NCBI RefSeq assembly: GCF_017316305.2
Contig: NZ_CP147250.1
Span: 2,541,001-2,605,000 of the forward strand
Length of the DNA stretch: 64,000 bases
Reading direction: 5' to 3'
Origin: Enterococcus sp. DIV1094
Lineage (GTDB): Bacteria; Bacillota; Bacilli; Lactobacillales; Enterococcaceae
The stretch's first letter is position 1. Each line of letters starts with the position of its first letter. Of the stretch, positions 10,101 to 19,723 are shown piece by piece. A model generated the notes under the pieces. It saw only the letters and a program-made list of their open reading frames with translations. It did no database searches and was not told where the DNA came from. A program made the position numbers and the translations under genes.

Positions 10101-10546
10101 TTGATACACCTACTTTCTTCCAAGGAATCCGCTTAGGTGAAACGGTCAATGTCCAAATCGAGAAAGGCAAGATCTTGATCATTCGTTTGGATGAGATCGG
10201 TGAACCAGACATTGAAGGAAACCGCGTGTTATTCTTTAATTTGAACGGTCAACGAAGAGAAATCACTATCAAAGATACGTCGATCGTCAGTGCGGTAAAA
10301 ACAAGACGTAAAGCAGAACCAACAAATCGAGAACAAATCGGTGCAACGATGTCTGGTTCAGTTTTAGATGTCTTAGTGAAAAAAGGCGATACGGTCAAAA
10401 AAGGTGATACGTTGATGATCACTGAGGCAATGAAAATGGAAACAGCGATCGAATCACCATTCGATGGTGAGGTCGCACATCTGTATGTTACTGCTGGAGA
10501 GCCAATTTCTTCCGGTGATCTATTGATCGAAGTCACAGAAAAATAA
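7118..10546 (+). CDS. pycA: Pyruvate carboxylase
   Basis: A full-length 1,142-residue single-chain enzyme that makes oxaloacetate from pyruvate and bicarbonate with ATP. The order is biotin carboxylase (ATP-grasp glycine-rich loop near residue 162), carboxyltransferase (from about 530, with T-T-F-R-D-A-H-Q), then a biotin carrier domain with E-A-M-K-M-E, where Lys1106 should carry biotin. In a bacterium without a complete TCA cycle it would feed aspartate synthesis. It starts 20 bases after ftsW and lies in the same transcription unit as far as can be seen. No defect is seen. Confidence 0.97.
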   Translation: MRKVLVANRGEIAVRVFRACTELGIQTVGVYAEEDEYSVHRFKADEAYLVGKGKRPIDAYLDIEGILEIAKASGADAIHPGYGLLSENLHFATRCKEEGITFVGPELHHLDIFGDKIKAKTAAIEAGIASIPGTDGPVASVEEVLSFADRYGYPVMIKAALGGGGRGMRVAYDEKGAREGYERAKSEAKAAFGSDEVYVEKYISDPKHIEVQILGDTHGNIIHLFERDCSVQRRHQKVVEVAPCVSMDESQRQRICDAAVQLMKHVGYVNAGTVEFLVEKDEFYFIEVNPRVQVEHTITEMITDVDIVTTQLLIAQGKDLHQEIGLPQQSEIKIKGSAIQCRITTEDPLSNFLPDTGKIDTYRSPGGMGVRLDVGNAYAGYIVTPYFDSLLVKVCTHAADFATAIQKMERCLREFRIRGVKTNIPFMLNVILHPEFQSGQAKTTFIDSTNELFVFPRLRDRGNKTMKYIGEITVNGFPGIERGEKPYYDAPRMPKELITRPDYVTAKNVLDQDGASALVDWVKQQENVLLTDTTFRDAHQSLLATRVRTKDFKEIARLTGEGLPELFSSEMWGGATFDVAYRFLNEDPWKRLRKIRSLMPNTLLQMLFRGSNAVGYSNYPDNVIAEFIKEAAAQGIDVFRIFDSLNWVPQMEKSIQAVRDTGKIAEATICYTGDINDPSRAKYNVQYYKDMAKELEQLGAHMIAIKDMAGLLKPQAAYRLISELKATTDLPIHLHTHDTSGNGIITYSAATKAGVDIVDVAMSAMSGNTSQPSMSSLYYALVNGPRVPEINVQNAQQLNHYWEDVRMYYKPFENGLNAPETEVYMHEMPGGQYSNLQQQAKAVGLGHRWDDIKKMYHTVNLMFGDIVKVTPSSKVVGDMALFMVQNELSEEDIYEKGETLSFPESVVTFFQGELGQPVGGFPEKLQKIILKGRPAITERPGLFAETVDFEQVKAELAAKIGYEPKQEEVLSYLMYPQVFLDYQTAYNQFGDVTLLDTPTFFQGIRLGETVNVQIEKGKILIIRLDEIGEPDIEGNRVLFFNLNGQRREITIKDTSIVSAVKTRRKAEPTNREQIGATMSGSVLDVLVKKGDTVKKGDTLMITEAMKMETAIESPFDGEVAHLYVTAGEPISSGDLLIEVTEK

Positions 10547-10563
10547 GAAAGGGGAGGGAATAT

Positions 10564-11694
10564 TTGAAGCGATTAGGTTTATTCATAGCGACATTACTAT
10601 TGGTCACAACAGCTTTATATTTGGAGCCAGTGGTGTTCCCTCCTAAGCTTGAAACATCTACACAAGACCAACAACTGATGGGAAATCAAAATCAGGTAAC
10701 GTCTTGGAAATACCAGGAGCTAAGTGCGACTGGTTTTTCTACATATATTGGTCAGCCAGTCACCAAATTAGAATCAGCGATCGGCTCACCTAAAGACCGC
10801 TTGACGAGCGGATTCGGTTTTGAGATCAGATATTATCAAGATCCCATCAATCAAATCGTACTCGAAGCAAATATACAAAATGACCAAGTTGAGGCTATTA
10901 AAGTTTTAAATGCGAACGCGACGAGTTTAGCACCTTTTTCCGTTGGCATGACTATGCAGGACCTAACAGAAATTACAACGATTTTTCCGAACTTCACATT
11001 CGAATATGAAGACACGGAAGTTGGGATCGAATTAACAGAAGAAGACATGAATTATCGTCCCTTGATTGCTTTTGATAACGGCACATTTGCGATGCTTTTC
11101 TTTGATCAGGATACAGGCGGATTATTCTCAACGGTATATTTAAATAAGAAAAGCTTGTTGAAACTAATCCCCTATCAGGTCTTTGGTGAAGGCTTGCCAC
11201 AATACCAAGTAGATGAGTCAGCTGACTGGGAAAGTATCAATCAGTCAAGAGAGCGTGTCGTCACCAGGTTATTGACACGGTTGCGCCATGAAGCTGAACT
11301 GCCTGATTATTACCATTCTCCTGAGTTTATGATCCAAACGGATGTATTGTTAACCGATTTTCTCAATCAACCAGAAGAATGGCTGGCAGATAATCGTTTG
11401 GCTGAATGGGAAATGGCATCACAGACTGCCCAAACAACTGTTAGATTTACGCTTTCAAATGATGAAATCAATCGTTTGGTAGAAAAGCGGCAATTAGACC
11501 AGACAACAGGGATATTCATGCATCCAATCATTGATCCGACTTTTTCATTTTTATTGTTGTATACTGATCCTTATTATCATGATCGATTTTTGGATAAGGA
11601 GCCAATGCAGTTAGGCGTTGCGTTTTCAAAAGAAAACATGTTAGTCTTAATGCAGGAAAAAGAGGAGACTAGTGAAAGTAGTGATAATCAATGA
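10564..11694 (+). CDS. CAP-associated-domain secreted/membrane protein (YlbC-like)
   Basis: The 376-residue protein begins with a hydrophobic export or anchor segment at about residues 3-22. A CAP-associated N-terminal domain region follows, then a CAP/SCP-like region from about 215. It resembles B. subtilis YlbC, and the next genes are the ylbF and ylbG homologues, as in Bacillus. The start is TTG with a GGGGAGGG site. CAP-fold proteins are secreted and of varied function; none can be assigned here. Its 3' end overlaps ylbF by 23 bases, so the two are probably translationally coupled. Confidence 0.75.
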   Translation: MKRLGLFIATLLLVTTALYLEPVVFPPKLETSTQDQQLMGNQNQVTSWKYQELSATGFSTYIGQPVTKLESAIGSPKDRLTSGFGFEIRYYQDPINQIVLEANIQNDQVEAIKVLNANATSLAPFSVGMTMQDLTEITTIFPNFTFEYEDTEVGIELTEEDMNYRPLIAFDNGTFAMLFFDQDTGGLFSTVYLNKKSLLKLIPYQVFGEGLPQYQVDESADWESINQSRERVVTRLLTRLRHEAELPDYYHSPEFMIQTDVLLTDFLNQPEEWLADNRLAEWEMASQTAQTTVRFTLSNDEINRLVEKRQLDQTTGIFMHPIIDPTFSFLLLYTDPYYHDRFLDKEPMQLGVAFSKENMLVLMQEKEETSESSDNQ

Positions 11695-12112
11695 TGAGTT
11701 GTTTCAACTGGAGGATCAGTGCAATCAGCTTGTTCAAACGATTTTGACAAGTCATTTGATGGAACAATATCTAAAGAATAAAAAAGAGATGGATCGTTCT
11801 ATCAAAGTCGCTCAATTAAAAAATGAGTTTATTTCAAGCAGACAAGTATTTGAGAAGATTGAGCCTTATGGGAAGTATGTACCAGAGTTTCGTGAAAAAC
11901 AGCGAGCCGTACGACAAGCCAAACGGCAATTGGATCTCAATGAAGAAGTCGCTGCTTTTCGAATAAGTGAAAATGAATTACAGAAAATACTTGATTCCAT
12001 AGGAAAACAACTTGCACATACGATTTCTACTGAAATCAAAATCAGTGCAGGTAGTCCATTTTTTGAAAAAAGTGAAGGGTGCGGAGGAAACTGCCATGGA
12101 CATAGAAAATAA
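11672..12112 (+). CDS. ylbF: YlbF/RicF family RNase Y accessory protein
   Basis: A 146-residue helical protein of the YlbF/YmcA family. In B. subtilis RicF (YlbF) joins RicA and RicT in an Fe-S complex that directs RNase Y to transcripts for competence, sporulation and biofilm. The C-terminus here carries C-G-G-N-C-H-G-H, a likely cluster or metal ligand set. The GTG start at 11672 lies within the preceding gene and has a GAGGAG site. The last 17 bases overlap the next gene's start. The ric partners are not in this window. Confidence 0.82.
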   Translation: MKVVIINDELFQLEDQCNQLVQTILTSHLMEQYLKNKKEMDRSIKVAQLKNEFISSRQVFEKIEPYGKYVPEFREKQRAVRQAKRQLDLNEEVAAFRISENELQKILDSIGKQLAHTISTEIKISAGSPFFEKSEGCGGNCHGHRK

Positions 12113-12437
12113 AGAATTTGAACGAACACAACGACGAGGGTTGGTCGTGTGGGTATACAGTCTGAAACAACTGAAAAATCTTCGTAAATTTGGTTTGGTC
12201 CATTATGTCTCTCGTAAAATGAAGTACGTGATCATGTATCTGAACGAGGACAACTATGAACAAACGGAAGAAAGAATCAAAAAACTACATTTTGTGCGTA
12301 ATGTCGAACGTTCTTACCGCCCAGACATCGAGATGAATTTTGCTGAAAAAATCGGCAAAAAAGTGGATGTCAAAGAAGAAGGTTTTGAGATCGAAGAATT
12401 AAATACCAAGATTCGCTTGGCGGATCATGTTTTTTAA
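12096..12437 (+). CDS. ylbG: YlbG family protein (UPF0298/DUF2129)
   Basis: A 113-residue protein with the YlbG core (R-R-G-L-V-V-W-V-Y and K-M-K-Y-V-I-M-Y-L). The ATG at 12096 is chosen because a GCGGAGGAA site precedes it and the family begins close to this residue; an open frame extends back to 12012. It overlaps ylbF by 17 bases. Function is not established; it always travels with ylbF in Bacilli. The C-terminal extension after about residue 90 is longer than the Bacillus form. Confidence 0.85.
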   Translation: MDIENKEFERTQRRGLVVWVYSLKQLKNLRKFGLVHYVSRKMKYVIMYLNEDNYEQTEERIKKLHFVRNVERSYRPDIEMNFAEKIGKKVDVKEEGFEIEELNTKIRLADHVF

Positions 12438-12530
12438 ATGAAAGAAACTCATATCTTAGTAGCTTATACCAACGAAAATGAAGAAAATGTGAACAAATGA
12501 TTTTGATTTTTTATAAAAAGTTAAGTTAAG

Positions 12531-12583
12531 AAAAAATAGACTTGAGATTTAGCGATTTTAATCGGAATCAAGTCTATTTTTTT
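12531..12583 (+). terminator. Rho-independent terminator after ylbG
   Basis: Arms AAAAAATAGACTTGA and TCAAGTCTATTTTTT form a long stem ending in T's. A TATACT at 12586-12591 just downstream may be the -10 of the rsmD promoter. Confidence 0.8.
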
Positions 12584-12620
12584 GGTATACTAATAACAGT
12601 ATGTTTCAAGGAGTGAGTAG

Positions 12621-13178
12621 ATGCGAGTAATTTCAGGAGATTACGGCGGTCGCCGTTTAAAAAGTTTAGCAGGACCCAATACTCGACCAACATCTGATAA
12701 GGTCAAAGAATCGATCTTCAACATGATCGGTCCTTATTTTGATGGTGAAGTCGTATTGGATCTTTACTCAGGGAGCGGTGGGTTAGCGATTGAAGCTGTT
12801 TCTAGAGGATGTAGCTACGCGATTTGCGTGGAAAAGAATTATCAAGCATTAAAAGTGATCATAGAAAATATCGAGATCACAAAAGAGCCGCATAAATTCA
12901 ATACGATGAAATTAGATGCCGATAAAGCAATCGAGTCATTGGCTACAGAAAAGCAAATGATTGACATTCTATTTTTAGACCCACCTTATGCAAAACAAAA
13001 AATCGTCGATCAAATTGAGCGTATGGCAGAACTTGAACTTTTTCAAGATGCTGCGTTGATCGTCTGTGAGACAGATAAGGCAGTTGCGCTTCCTGATACG
13101 ATTGGAGATTTCAAACAAATCAAGCAGCAGACCTATGGTATATCAGCGGTCACCATTTATAGAAAAGAGGAACAATAA
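12621..13178 (+). CDS. rsmD: 16S rRNA (guanine(966)-N2)-methyltransferase RsmD
   Basis: A 185-residue Rossmann-fold methyltransferase: the SAM loop D-L-Y-S-G-S-G-G-L lies near residues 46-54 and the catalytic D-P-P-Y near 119-122. The family methylates N2 of G966 (E. coli numbering) during 30S assembly. It is followed directly (stop then ATG) by coaD, the usual neighbour in Firmicutes. The start ATG follows AAGGAG. Confidence 0.95.
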   Translation: MRVISGDYGGRRLKSLAGPNTRPTSDKVKESIFNMIGPYFDGEVVLDLYSGSGGLAIEAVSRGCSYAICVEKNYQALKVIIENIEITKEPHKFNTMKLDADKAIESLATEKQMIDILFLDPPYAKQKIVDQIERMAELELFQDAALIVCETDKAVALPDTIGDFKQIKQQTYGISAVTIYRKEEQ

Positions 13179-14703
<1,525 letters not shown>

Positions 14704-14746
14704 ATAGTTGTTGACTTGAATGATCTGAAACTTTATTTTAAAAATA

Positions 14747-14796
14747 CGAAAAAGTAGAAGTCTGATTTTATTCAGGACTTCTACTTTTTCGTTTAT
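14747..14796 (+). terminator. Rho-independent terminator after the rsmD-coaD-protease unit
   Basis: A perfect stem, CGAAAAAGTAGAAGTC with GACTTCTACTTTTTCG, lies at 14747-14791 and is followed by TTTATTT. Confidence 0.85.
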
Positions 14797-14892
14797 TTCA
14801 AAAATAGCAAAAAAACGTTTTGTTATTTTGTAGGTTATTTTAACTAAGTTTGCTACCATATAACAAAAGAGTTGGAAAGGAGCAATCAACAT

Positions 14893-16149
14893 ATGGAACA
14901 ATCAAGTAATCGTCAATCATCATTTGACTTTGGGCAATATTACTCAATCAAAAGGTATAAGAAACACTTTGGACATTTGAACAAAACAGCAGATTTCAAA
15001 AGAGTATTGATCGAGTGTCACAAACAAATGGAAGAAACACAAGATCAGTTGCCAAAGCATCGCAACGGTGCGTTATGGATCAGACAAATCCTAACTGATT
15101 TTAAACAGAAAAAACAAAGTAGGTCTGATCGATTTTTCAACTTTGTCCTTAGACGAGACCAAGTGAAAGAGCCAAAAAAATACGAAAATACATTGAAAGA
15201 ACTGAATAGCAAATATTTTGATCGAGAATACCTTCAAGTAATCATTAATAAAGGAGTATCGATCGATCGACCAGTAGCAATCGATGAGGCAAAAGTCGTT
15301 AGTGAAATCAGCCGTCTTCAGGAGACAGCGACACATAGGAAACCGATGAAGCATATACAACAGGAAAGAGAACCAGTTCAACGAAATCAACAACCGCCAA
15401 AAAATCCAATAAGTACCTGGAAAAAAAAGGATTCAGAACATCAATTGATATACGCCGACCTCGACTTGGCACAAGGGGATCCCACGTTCACTGTTACTGT
15501 GAAAAGTACATCTGACGAGATTCCTTATGCAGTGATTCAACATACAGTAGCTCAAGCATTTTCAGAATCAAATAAGGATACAGTTGAGGTAAATATAAAA
15601 GTTTCACGAGAAAATAATCAACAAATACATGAACGGAAAGAACTTGTCATTGAGCAACAAGAAAATCCACCAAAATTACCTCCAAAAAAACACAGGAGAA
15701 ACCCTTCTGTCCATGGAGAGGTGCCGTTTACTGGACACCATGATAACCCGATCATGCCTAGACGTTTATCGACTATATCAGAAGTTTCGCATGATTCAGC
15801 GGTCTCACAAATCAGTGCAGGAAACGGTTCGTTGAAAAAAGCCTTTGAAAGGCGCAATTCGATACTTCAGGAATTACGCTCCGCACCGCAACAAGCAGCA
15901 AGTACATCAACATCCATGGCGAATGAGCAAACTAGTAATAGTAAGCGTTCGGTGATGCAACGAGTATGGGAGATAGAGAATGGTTCTGGAGCGCCTAAAG
16001 GAACGTTTACCCACCAGGATCATGGAACTTCAAAACGCCCTTTGAATCTTACCATGCAAGAAGCGGTACGAAAATCTGGCAATAACCGACCGCCTGAAGT
16101 ACCGTCTCGAAGCTTGAAACCAAAATATAATTCACAACAAAGGGCATAA
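14893..16149 (+). CDS. Unknown protein with eukaryote-like linear motifs (ITIM-like, SH3-ligand-like, RRxS)
   Basis: I do not recognise this 418-residue protein. Residues 1-150 are Lys/Arg-rich and probably helical. The rest is Ser/Gln/Asn/Pro-rich and looks disordered. No signal peptide, membrane segment or wall anchor is visible. Two tyrosine motifs fit the ITIM pattern (I/V/L/S-x-Y-x-x-I/V/L): LIYADL at 185-190 and IPYAVI at 210-215, with tyrosines 25 apart. Two class II SH3-ligand-like stretches follow (PPKLPPKK at 259-266, PPEVPSR at 400-406), plus basic kinase-like sites RRLS near 290 and RRNS near 320. The ATG at 14893 follows GGAAAGGAG; TTG at 14872 is unlikely. Terminators flank it, so it is transcribed alone. 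A host-directed effector is a hypothesis only; an unsecreted intracellular protein is equally possible. Confidence 0.7.
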   Translation: MEQSSNRQSSFDFGQYYSIKRYKKHFGHLNKTADFKRVLIECHKQMEETQDQLPKHRNGALWIRQILTDFKQKKQSRSDRFFNFVLRRDQVKEPKKYENTLKELNSKYFDREYLQVIINKGVSIDRPVAIDEAKVVSEISRLQETATHRKPMKHIQQEREPVQRNQQPPKNPISTWKKKDSEHQLIYADLDLAQGDPTFTVTVKSTSDEIPYAVIQHTVAQAFSESNKDTVEVNIKVSRENNQQIHERKELVIEQQENPPKLPPKKHRRNPSVHGEVPFTGHHDNPIMPRRLSTISEVSHDSAVSQISAGNGSLKKAFERRNSILQELRSAPQQAASTSTSMANEQTSNSKRSVMQRVWEIENGSGAPKGTFTHQDHGTSKRPLNLTMQEAVRKSGNNRPPEVPSRSLKPKYNSQQRA

Positions 16150-16193
16150 GTCGTGCTTCATACATAAAATGAAATAAACGTTTTAGGCGTATC

Positions 16194-16240
16194 TAATAGT
16201 GAAGGAGCATTACAACAAAGTGTTCTTTCACTATTTTTTA
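16194..16240 (+). terminator. Terminator after the ITIM-like gene
   Basis: TAATAGTGAAGGA pairs with TTCTTTCACTATT and is followed by TTTTT. Confidence 0.7.
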
Positions 16241-16265
16241 GAAAGGAAAAGCAATCGCCAAACCA

Positions 16266-16907
16266 ATGAAGAAAATTGTTCAAGAATACTTGGATTCGCC
16301 AAAACGTATAATGGGGTTCATCATAGTCAGTTTATTGCTTCTTAGCGTTTCAGTAGTGTTTATCTATCGATCGAATGACTCTAATCCTTTAAATGAATTT
16401 GCGGAAGAACCTTTCATGACATACTCATCAAGTACACAAGAGTCTGCAATCAGCGAAACAACAAGCGAACGAGTCATGTATGTAGACGTGAAAGGAAACG
16501 TCCAACAACCGGGGATGTATGCTTTCACAGACGAAGAACGGGTTTTTGACATTATCCAAAAAGCAGGTGGATTGACGCCTAAAGCGGATGAAAAACAAAT
16601 CAATTTCGCAGCAAAAGTCTCGGACCAACAAGTTCTATATATCCCAGAAGTTGGGGAAGTATTGCCCGAATTTACCGCCGTAACAGAGGAAGAAGAACTA
16701 GAGGATAAAAAAGTAAACCTCAATACCGCCTCTTTAACTGAATTACAAGAGCTTCCAGGTATCGGCGTAATGAAAGCACAAGAGATCATCAACTATCGCG
16801 AAACCAATGGCTCTTTTCAAACGATCGAAAGTTTAAAAGAAATTTCAGGATTTGGCGAAAAGACGGTTGAAAAACTCAAAAACTTCGTTACAATTACAAT
16901 AGACTAA
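16266..16907 (+). CDS. comEA: Competence DNA receptor ComEA
   Basis: A 213-residue protein with an N-terminal membrane segment (about residues 17-36), an SLBB domain (about 70-130) and C-terminal helix-hairpin-helix repeats with L-P-G-I-G near 161-165 and I-S-G-F-G-E near 192-197. ComEA binds double-stranded DNA at the outer face of the membrane and passes it to ComEC. It is first in a comEA-comEB-comEC cluster. No obvious CIN-box promoter was seen upstream. All domains are intact. Confidence 0.93.
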   Translation: MKKIVQEYLDSPKRIMGFIIVSLLLLSVSVVFIYRSNDSNPLNEFAEEPFMTYSSSTQESAISETTSERVMYVDVKGNVQQPGMYAFTDEERVFDIIQKAGGLTPKADEKQINFAAKVSDQQVLYIPEVGEVLPEFTAVTEEEELEDKKVNLNTASLTELQELPGIGVMKAQEIINYRETNGSFQTIESLKEISGFGEKTVEKLKNFVTITID

Positions 16908-16926
16908 ACCATTGAGGTGACAAATT

Positions 16927-17409
16927 ATGAGCAATGAACGGATTCCTTGGGATCAGTATTTTATGGCACAGGCTGTATTATTATCATTAAGAAGTACTTG
17001 TACACGTTTAGAAGTAGGTGCGACCCTCGTGAGGGACAAACGGATCATTGCGGGCGGTTATAATGGCGCAGTGAGCGGGGATGTTCATTGTATCGACGAA
17101 GGCTGTTACGTCGTAAATGGCCATTGCTTGCGAACGATCCATGCAGAAATGAATGCGTTATTGCAATGTGCAAAATTAGGTGTGCCTACAGAAGGTGCCG
17201 AAATCTATGTCACCCATTTCCCATGTTTGGCATGTACAAAAGCGTTGCTTCAAGCAGGGATCAGAAAGATCCATTATTTACATGATTATCGTAATGACCC
17301 CTATGCACAGTCATTGATTACTCAATTGGGCGCATCCGTCCATCAGGTAAGCTTAGATATGAAATATTTTGCAAAACTGCAACATGAATCAACAGGAGAA
17401 CTTGATTAA
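16927..17409 (+). CDS. comEB: dCMP deaminase family protein ComEB
   Basis: A 160-residue zinc cytidine/dCMP deaminase. The zinc motif is H-A-E (near 75-77) with P-C-L-A-C (near 100-104). The family converts dCMP to dUMP; in Bacillus the gene lies in the comE operon, though its catalytic role in competence is doubtful. It overlaps the start of comEC by about 26 bases. Confidence 0.92.
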   Translation: MSNERIPWDQYFMAQAVLLSLRSTCTRLEVGATLVRDKRIIAGGYNGAVSGDVHCIDEGCYVVNGHCLRTIHAEMNALLQCAKLGVPTEGAEIYVTHFPCLACTKALLQAGIRKIHYLHDYRNDPYAQSLITQLGASVHQVSLDMKYFAKLQHESTGELD

Positions 17410-19675
17410 ACGATTTGGCGAACAAGTTCGTAACCACTTGATATTACCAGCAATCTCTTCGATCATTTTATGTTCCGTCTATTATAGCGAGCATGATCTG
17501 CCTCGTGTGATTGCTGGTCTTTTTCTTCTCATTTTATTGAAACAAAACCGTACAGTAATCTTTCTTTGTTGTTTTTGTACCGTGACCGTCTGGTTCGCTT
17601 GTCTGCGAGCAGAGATCCCTACGATCGATCAGACTAAAACCACTGAGCAGTTGTTACTAGCAACTGATACGCTCCAACGCAATGGCGACTGGTTGACTGT
17701 AGAAGCACGGAGACTACCAACAGAACATAGAATCCAACTAAGTTACCAAGCGAAAACAAAAGAGGAAGCAGAGCGATGGGAGGACTTTCGAGGTGAAACG
17801 ATCCAGCTTCAGGTCAATGGAAGTTACCAGATGATAGAACCGTTACGCAATCGCTATGCTTTTGATACAAACAGCTATCTAAGAGGCAGACGTATCAGTG
17901 GTCGTTTCCATGCGACTGATTTTCAACTCGTTTCTGCTACAAGCGACTGGAGGCATGTAGTTGGCGAACTTCGGGGAAAAGCGATCCGCTATGTTAAGGA
18001 AAGATTTCCTCAAAAAATAGGAATATACATCAATGTTTTACTATTCGGTTTTCGCGATCATTCCTTCCGTGAATCAGAGACGATTTTTAAAGAAACAGGG
18101 TTACTTCATTTATTTAGTGTATCTGGCATGCACGTCCATTATTATTTAGGTTGGTTGTATTACTTTTTTCGAAGAAGCGGCTGTCTTTTACAAATCAGTA
18201 TTTTCCCTCTGATCCTACTTACAGGGACGTATGTTTTACTTGCCGGGGGTTCGTTTTCTGTTGTCAGAGCAGGGAGCTTATTTGTATTAAAACTTCTACT
18301 AAAACTATGTTCCATCAAATTATCCGCACTTGATTGCTATTCAATCAGTCTATGGGTGCTACTATTGTACGATCCATTGATTCTACTTCAAACAGGTGGA
18401 CAACTAAGCTTGTGGCTGAGTTTTCTTTTCATGATGCTCCCTCACGCATCAAAAGGGTGGCAAGACCGTTTGTTTAACGTATTTCAATTGACGATCATCT
18501 TGTTACCATTAAGTACATGGTATTTCTACGAATGGTCATTTTTAGGTGGTTTATTTACCATGATCGCGATTCCTTTCTTCCAATCGATCGTTCTTCCAGG
18601 TGTATTTTTACTGTTTTTAATAGGGAGTATCCTTCCGCAAACAGTAGTCGACCTCAGCGAATCTTTTTTATTTCACTTTGAAACATTCCTCGCTTGCTTT
18701 GATTTTTCCACATTGACTTTCGGTCAGCCAGCCTTCTTATTTGTTTTATTAAGTATCATAATCCTCTTACTGATTTTTGAAAGAACCACGCTTTCTTTAA
18801 GGAAAAAAATCACGTATACATTACCGATCATCACCAGCTTTTTCTTTCTACCAATGTTTGATAGCACGACAACGATTACGTTTATTGATGTCGGACAAGG
18901 GGATAGTATTCTATTAAAAAGCCCAAGGAAACAAGAAGTGATATTGATTGATACAGGGGGAAGATTAGCCTTTAAAAATGAGCCTTGGCAACAACGAGTC
19001 ACTCGTCCTCATGCAGAAAATAATATTGTACCTTATTTAAAAGGGCAAGGTATCACAAGAATCTCTAAATTATTTCTCACGCATAATGACACCGACCATA
19101 TCGGCGAATTGGAAACACTCGCGTCACATTTTACCATTGAACAAATCTATATTGGTTGGGGCGCGCTTCAAGATCAAAAGTTTCGCGTGCGTCTACTAAA
19201 ACTCAGTAAGGAAGGTACGAAGATCATAGAGGTCAAGCAAGGCGAACGGCTATCCGCATACTTTGAATTGTCTGTTTTGATGCCTAACAAAAAAGGGCAG
19301 GGGAAAAATGAAGATTCAATCGTTCTTTGGTTTATGTATAAGAATCAGCGGTTTTTATTCTTAGGTGATTTGGACCAAGAAGGAGAACTCGAACTATTGG
19401 CGACTTATCCAACACTAAAAGCCGATGTAGTCAAACTAGGGCATCATGGGAGCCGCAGTTCAAGTCATCCGAGATTTCTGGAGGCGTTACAGCCAAGTAT
19501 TGGTATCATGTTGAATGGATTGAATAATCGCTATGGTCATCCGCATCCAGAAGTTATGGATACGTTAGAAAGTTTAGAGATAGCAGTTTACCGGACAGAT
19601 CAAAATGGAGCAATCACTTTTTATTGGCATCCTCTTTGGGCGCAAAATGGACGTCTATTGAAAATGATAGACTAG
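17384..19675 (+). CDS. comEC: DNA internalisation channel ComEC/Rec2
   Basis: About 763 residues. An N-terminal OB-like DUF4131 part is followed by the competence domain with many membrane segments (F-S-V-S-G-M-H-V near residues 246-253). A C-terminal metallo-beta-lactamase domain follows, with T-H-N-D-T-D-H near 565 and G-H-H-G-S near 685. It forms the channel for single-stranded DNA uptake and the MBL domain may degrade the other strand. The start is uncertain: TTG 17369, ATG 17384 and TTG 17402 are in frame. An AGGAG at 17394-17398 favours none of them cleanly. The gene is full length with no frameshift. Confidence 0.9.
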   Translation: MNQQENLIKRFGEQVRNHLILPAISSIILCSVYYSEHDLPRVIAGLFLLILLKQNRTVIFLCCFCTVTVWFACLRAEIPTIDQTKTTEQLLLATDTLQRNGDWLTVEARRLPTEHRIQLSYQAKTKEEAERWEDFRGETIQLQVNGSYQMIEPLRNRYAFDTNSYLRGRRISGRFHATDFQLVSATSDWRHVVGELRGKAIRYVKERFPQKIGIYINVLLFGFRDHSFRESETIFKETGLLHLFSVSGMHVHYYLGWLYYFFRRSGCLLQISIFPLILLTGTYVLLAGGSFSVVRAGSLFVLKLLLKLCSIKLSALDCYSISLWVLLLYDPLILLQTGGQLSLWLSFLFMMLPHASKGWQDRLFNVFQLTIILLPLSTWYFYEWSFLGGLFTMIAIPFFQSIVLPGVFLLFLIGSILPQTVVDLSESFLFHFETFLACFDFSTLTFGQPAFLFVLLSIIILLLIFERTTLSLRKKITYTLPIITSFFFLPMFDSTTTITFIDVGQGDSILLKSPRKQEVILIDTGGRLAFKNEPWQQRVTRPHAENNIVPYLKGQGITRISKLFLTHNDTDHIGELETLASHFTIEQIYIGWGALQDQKFRVRLLKLSKEGTKIIEVKQGERLSAYFELSVLMPNKKGQGKNEDSIVLWFMYKNQRFLFLGDLDQEGELELLATYPTLKADVVKLGHHGSRSSSHPRFLEALQPSIGIMLNGLNNRYGHPHPEVMDTLESLEIAVYRTDQNGAITFYWHPLWAQNGRLLKMID

Positions 19676-19723
19676 TAATTTTTGTTTTCTCATGATAGGA
19701 TAAATTGGAAAGTGGTGAGAGAT

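Noticed and set aside
16194..16265. Search for a competence CIN-box promoter before comEA.
   Set aside because: No TACGAATA-like element was found; only the preceding gene's terminator and an RBS are present.
17402..17420. GAACAAGTTC inside the start of comEC, seen as a possible LexA box.
   Set aside because: The half-sites are separated by two bases, not four, and the site lies inside coding sequence.
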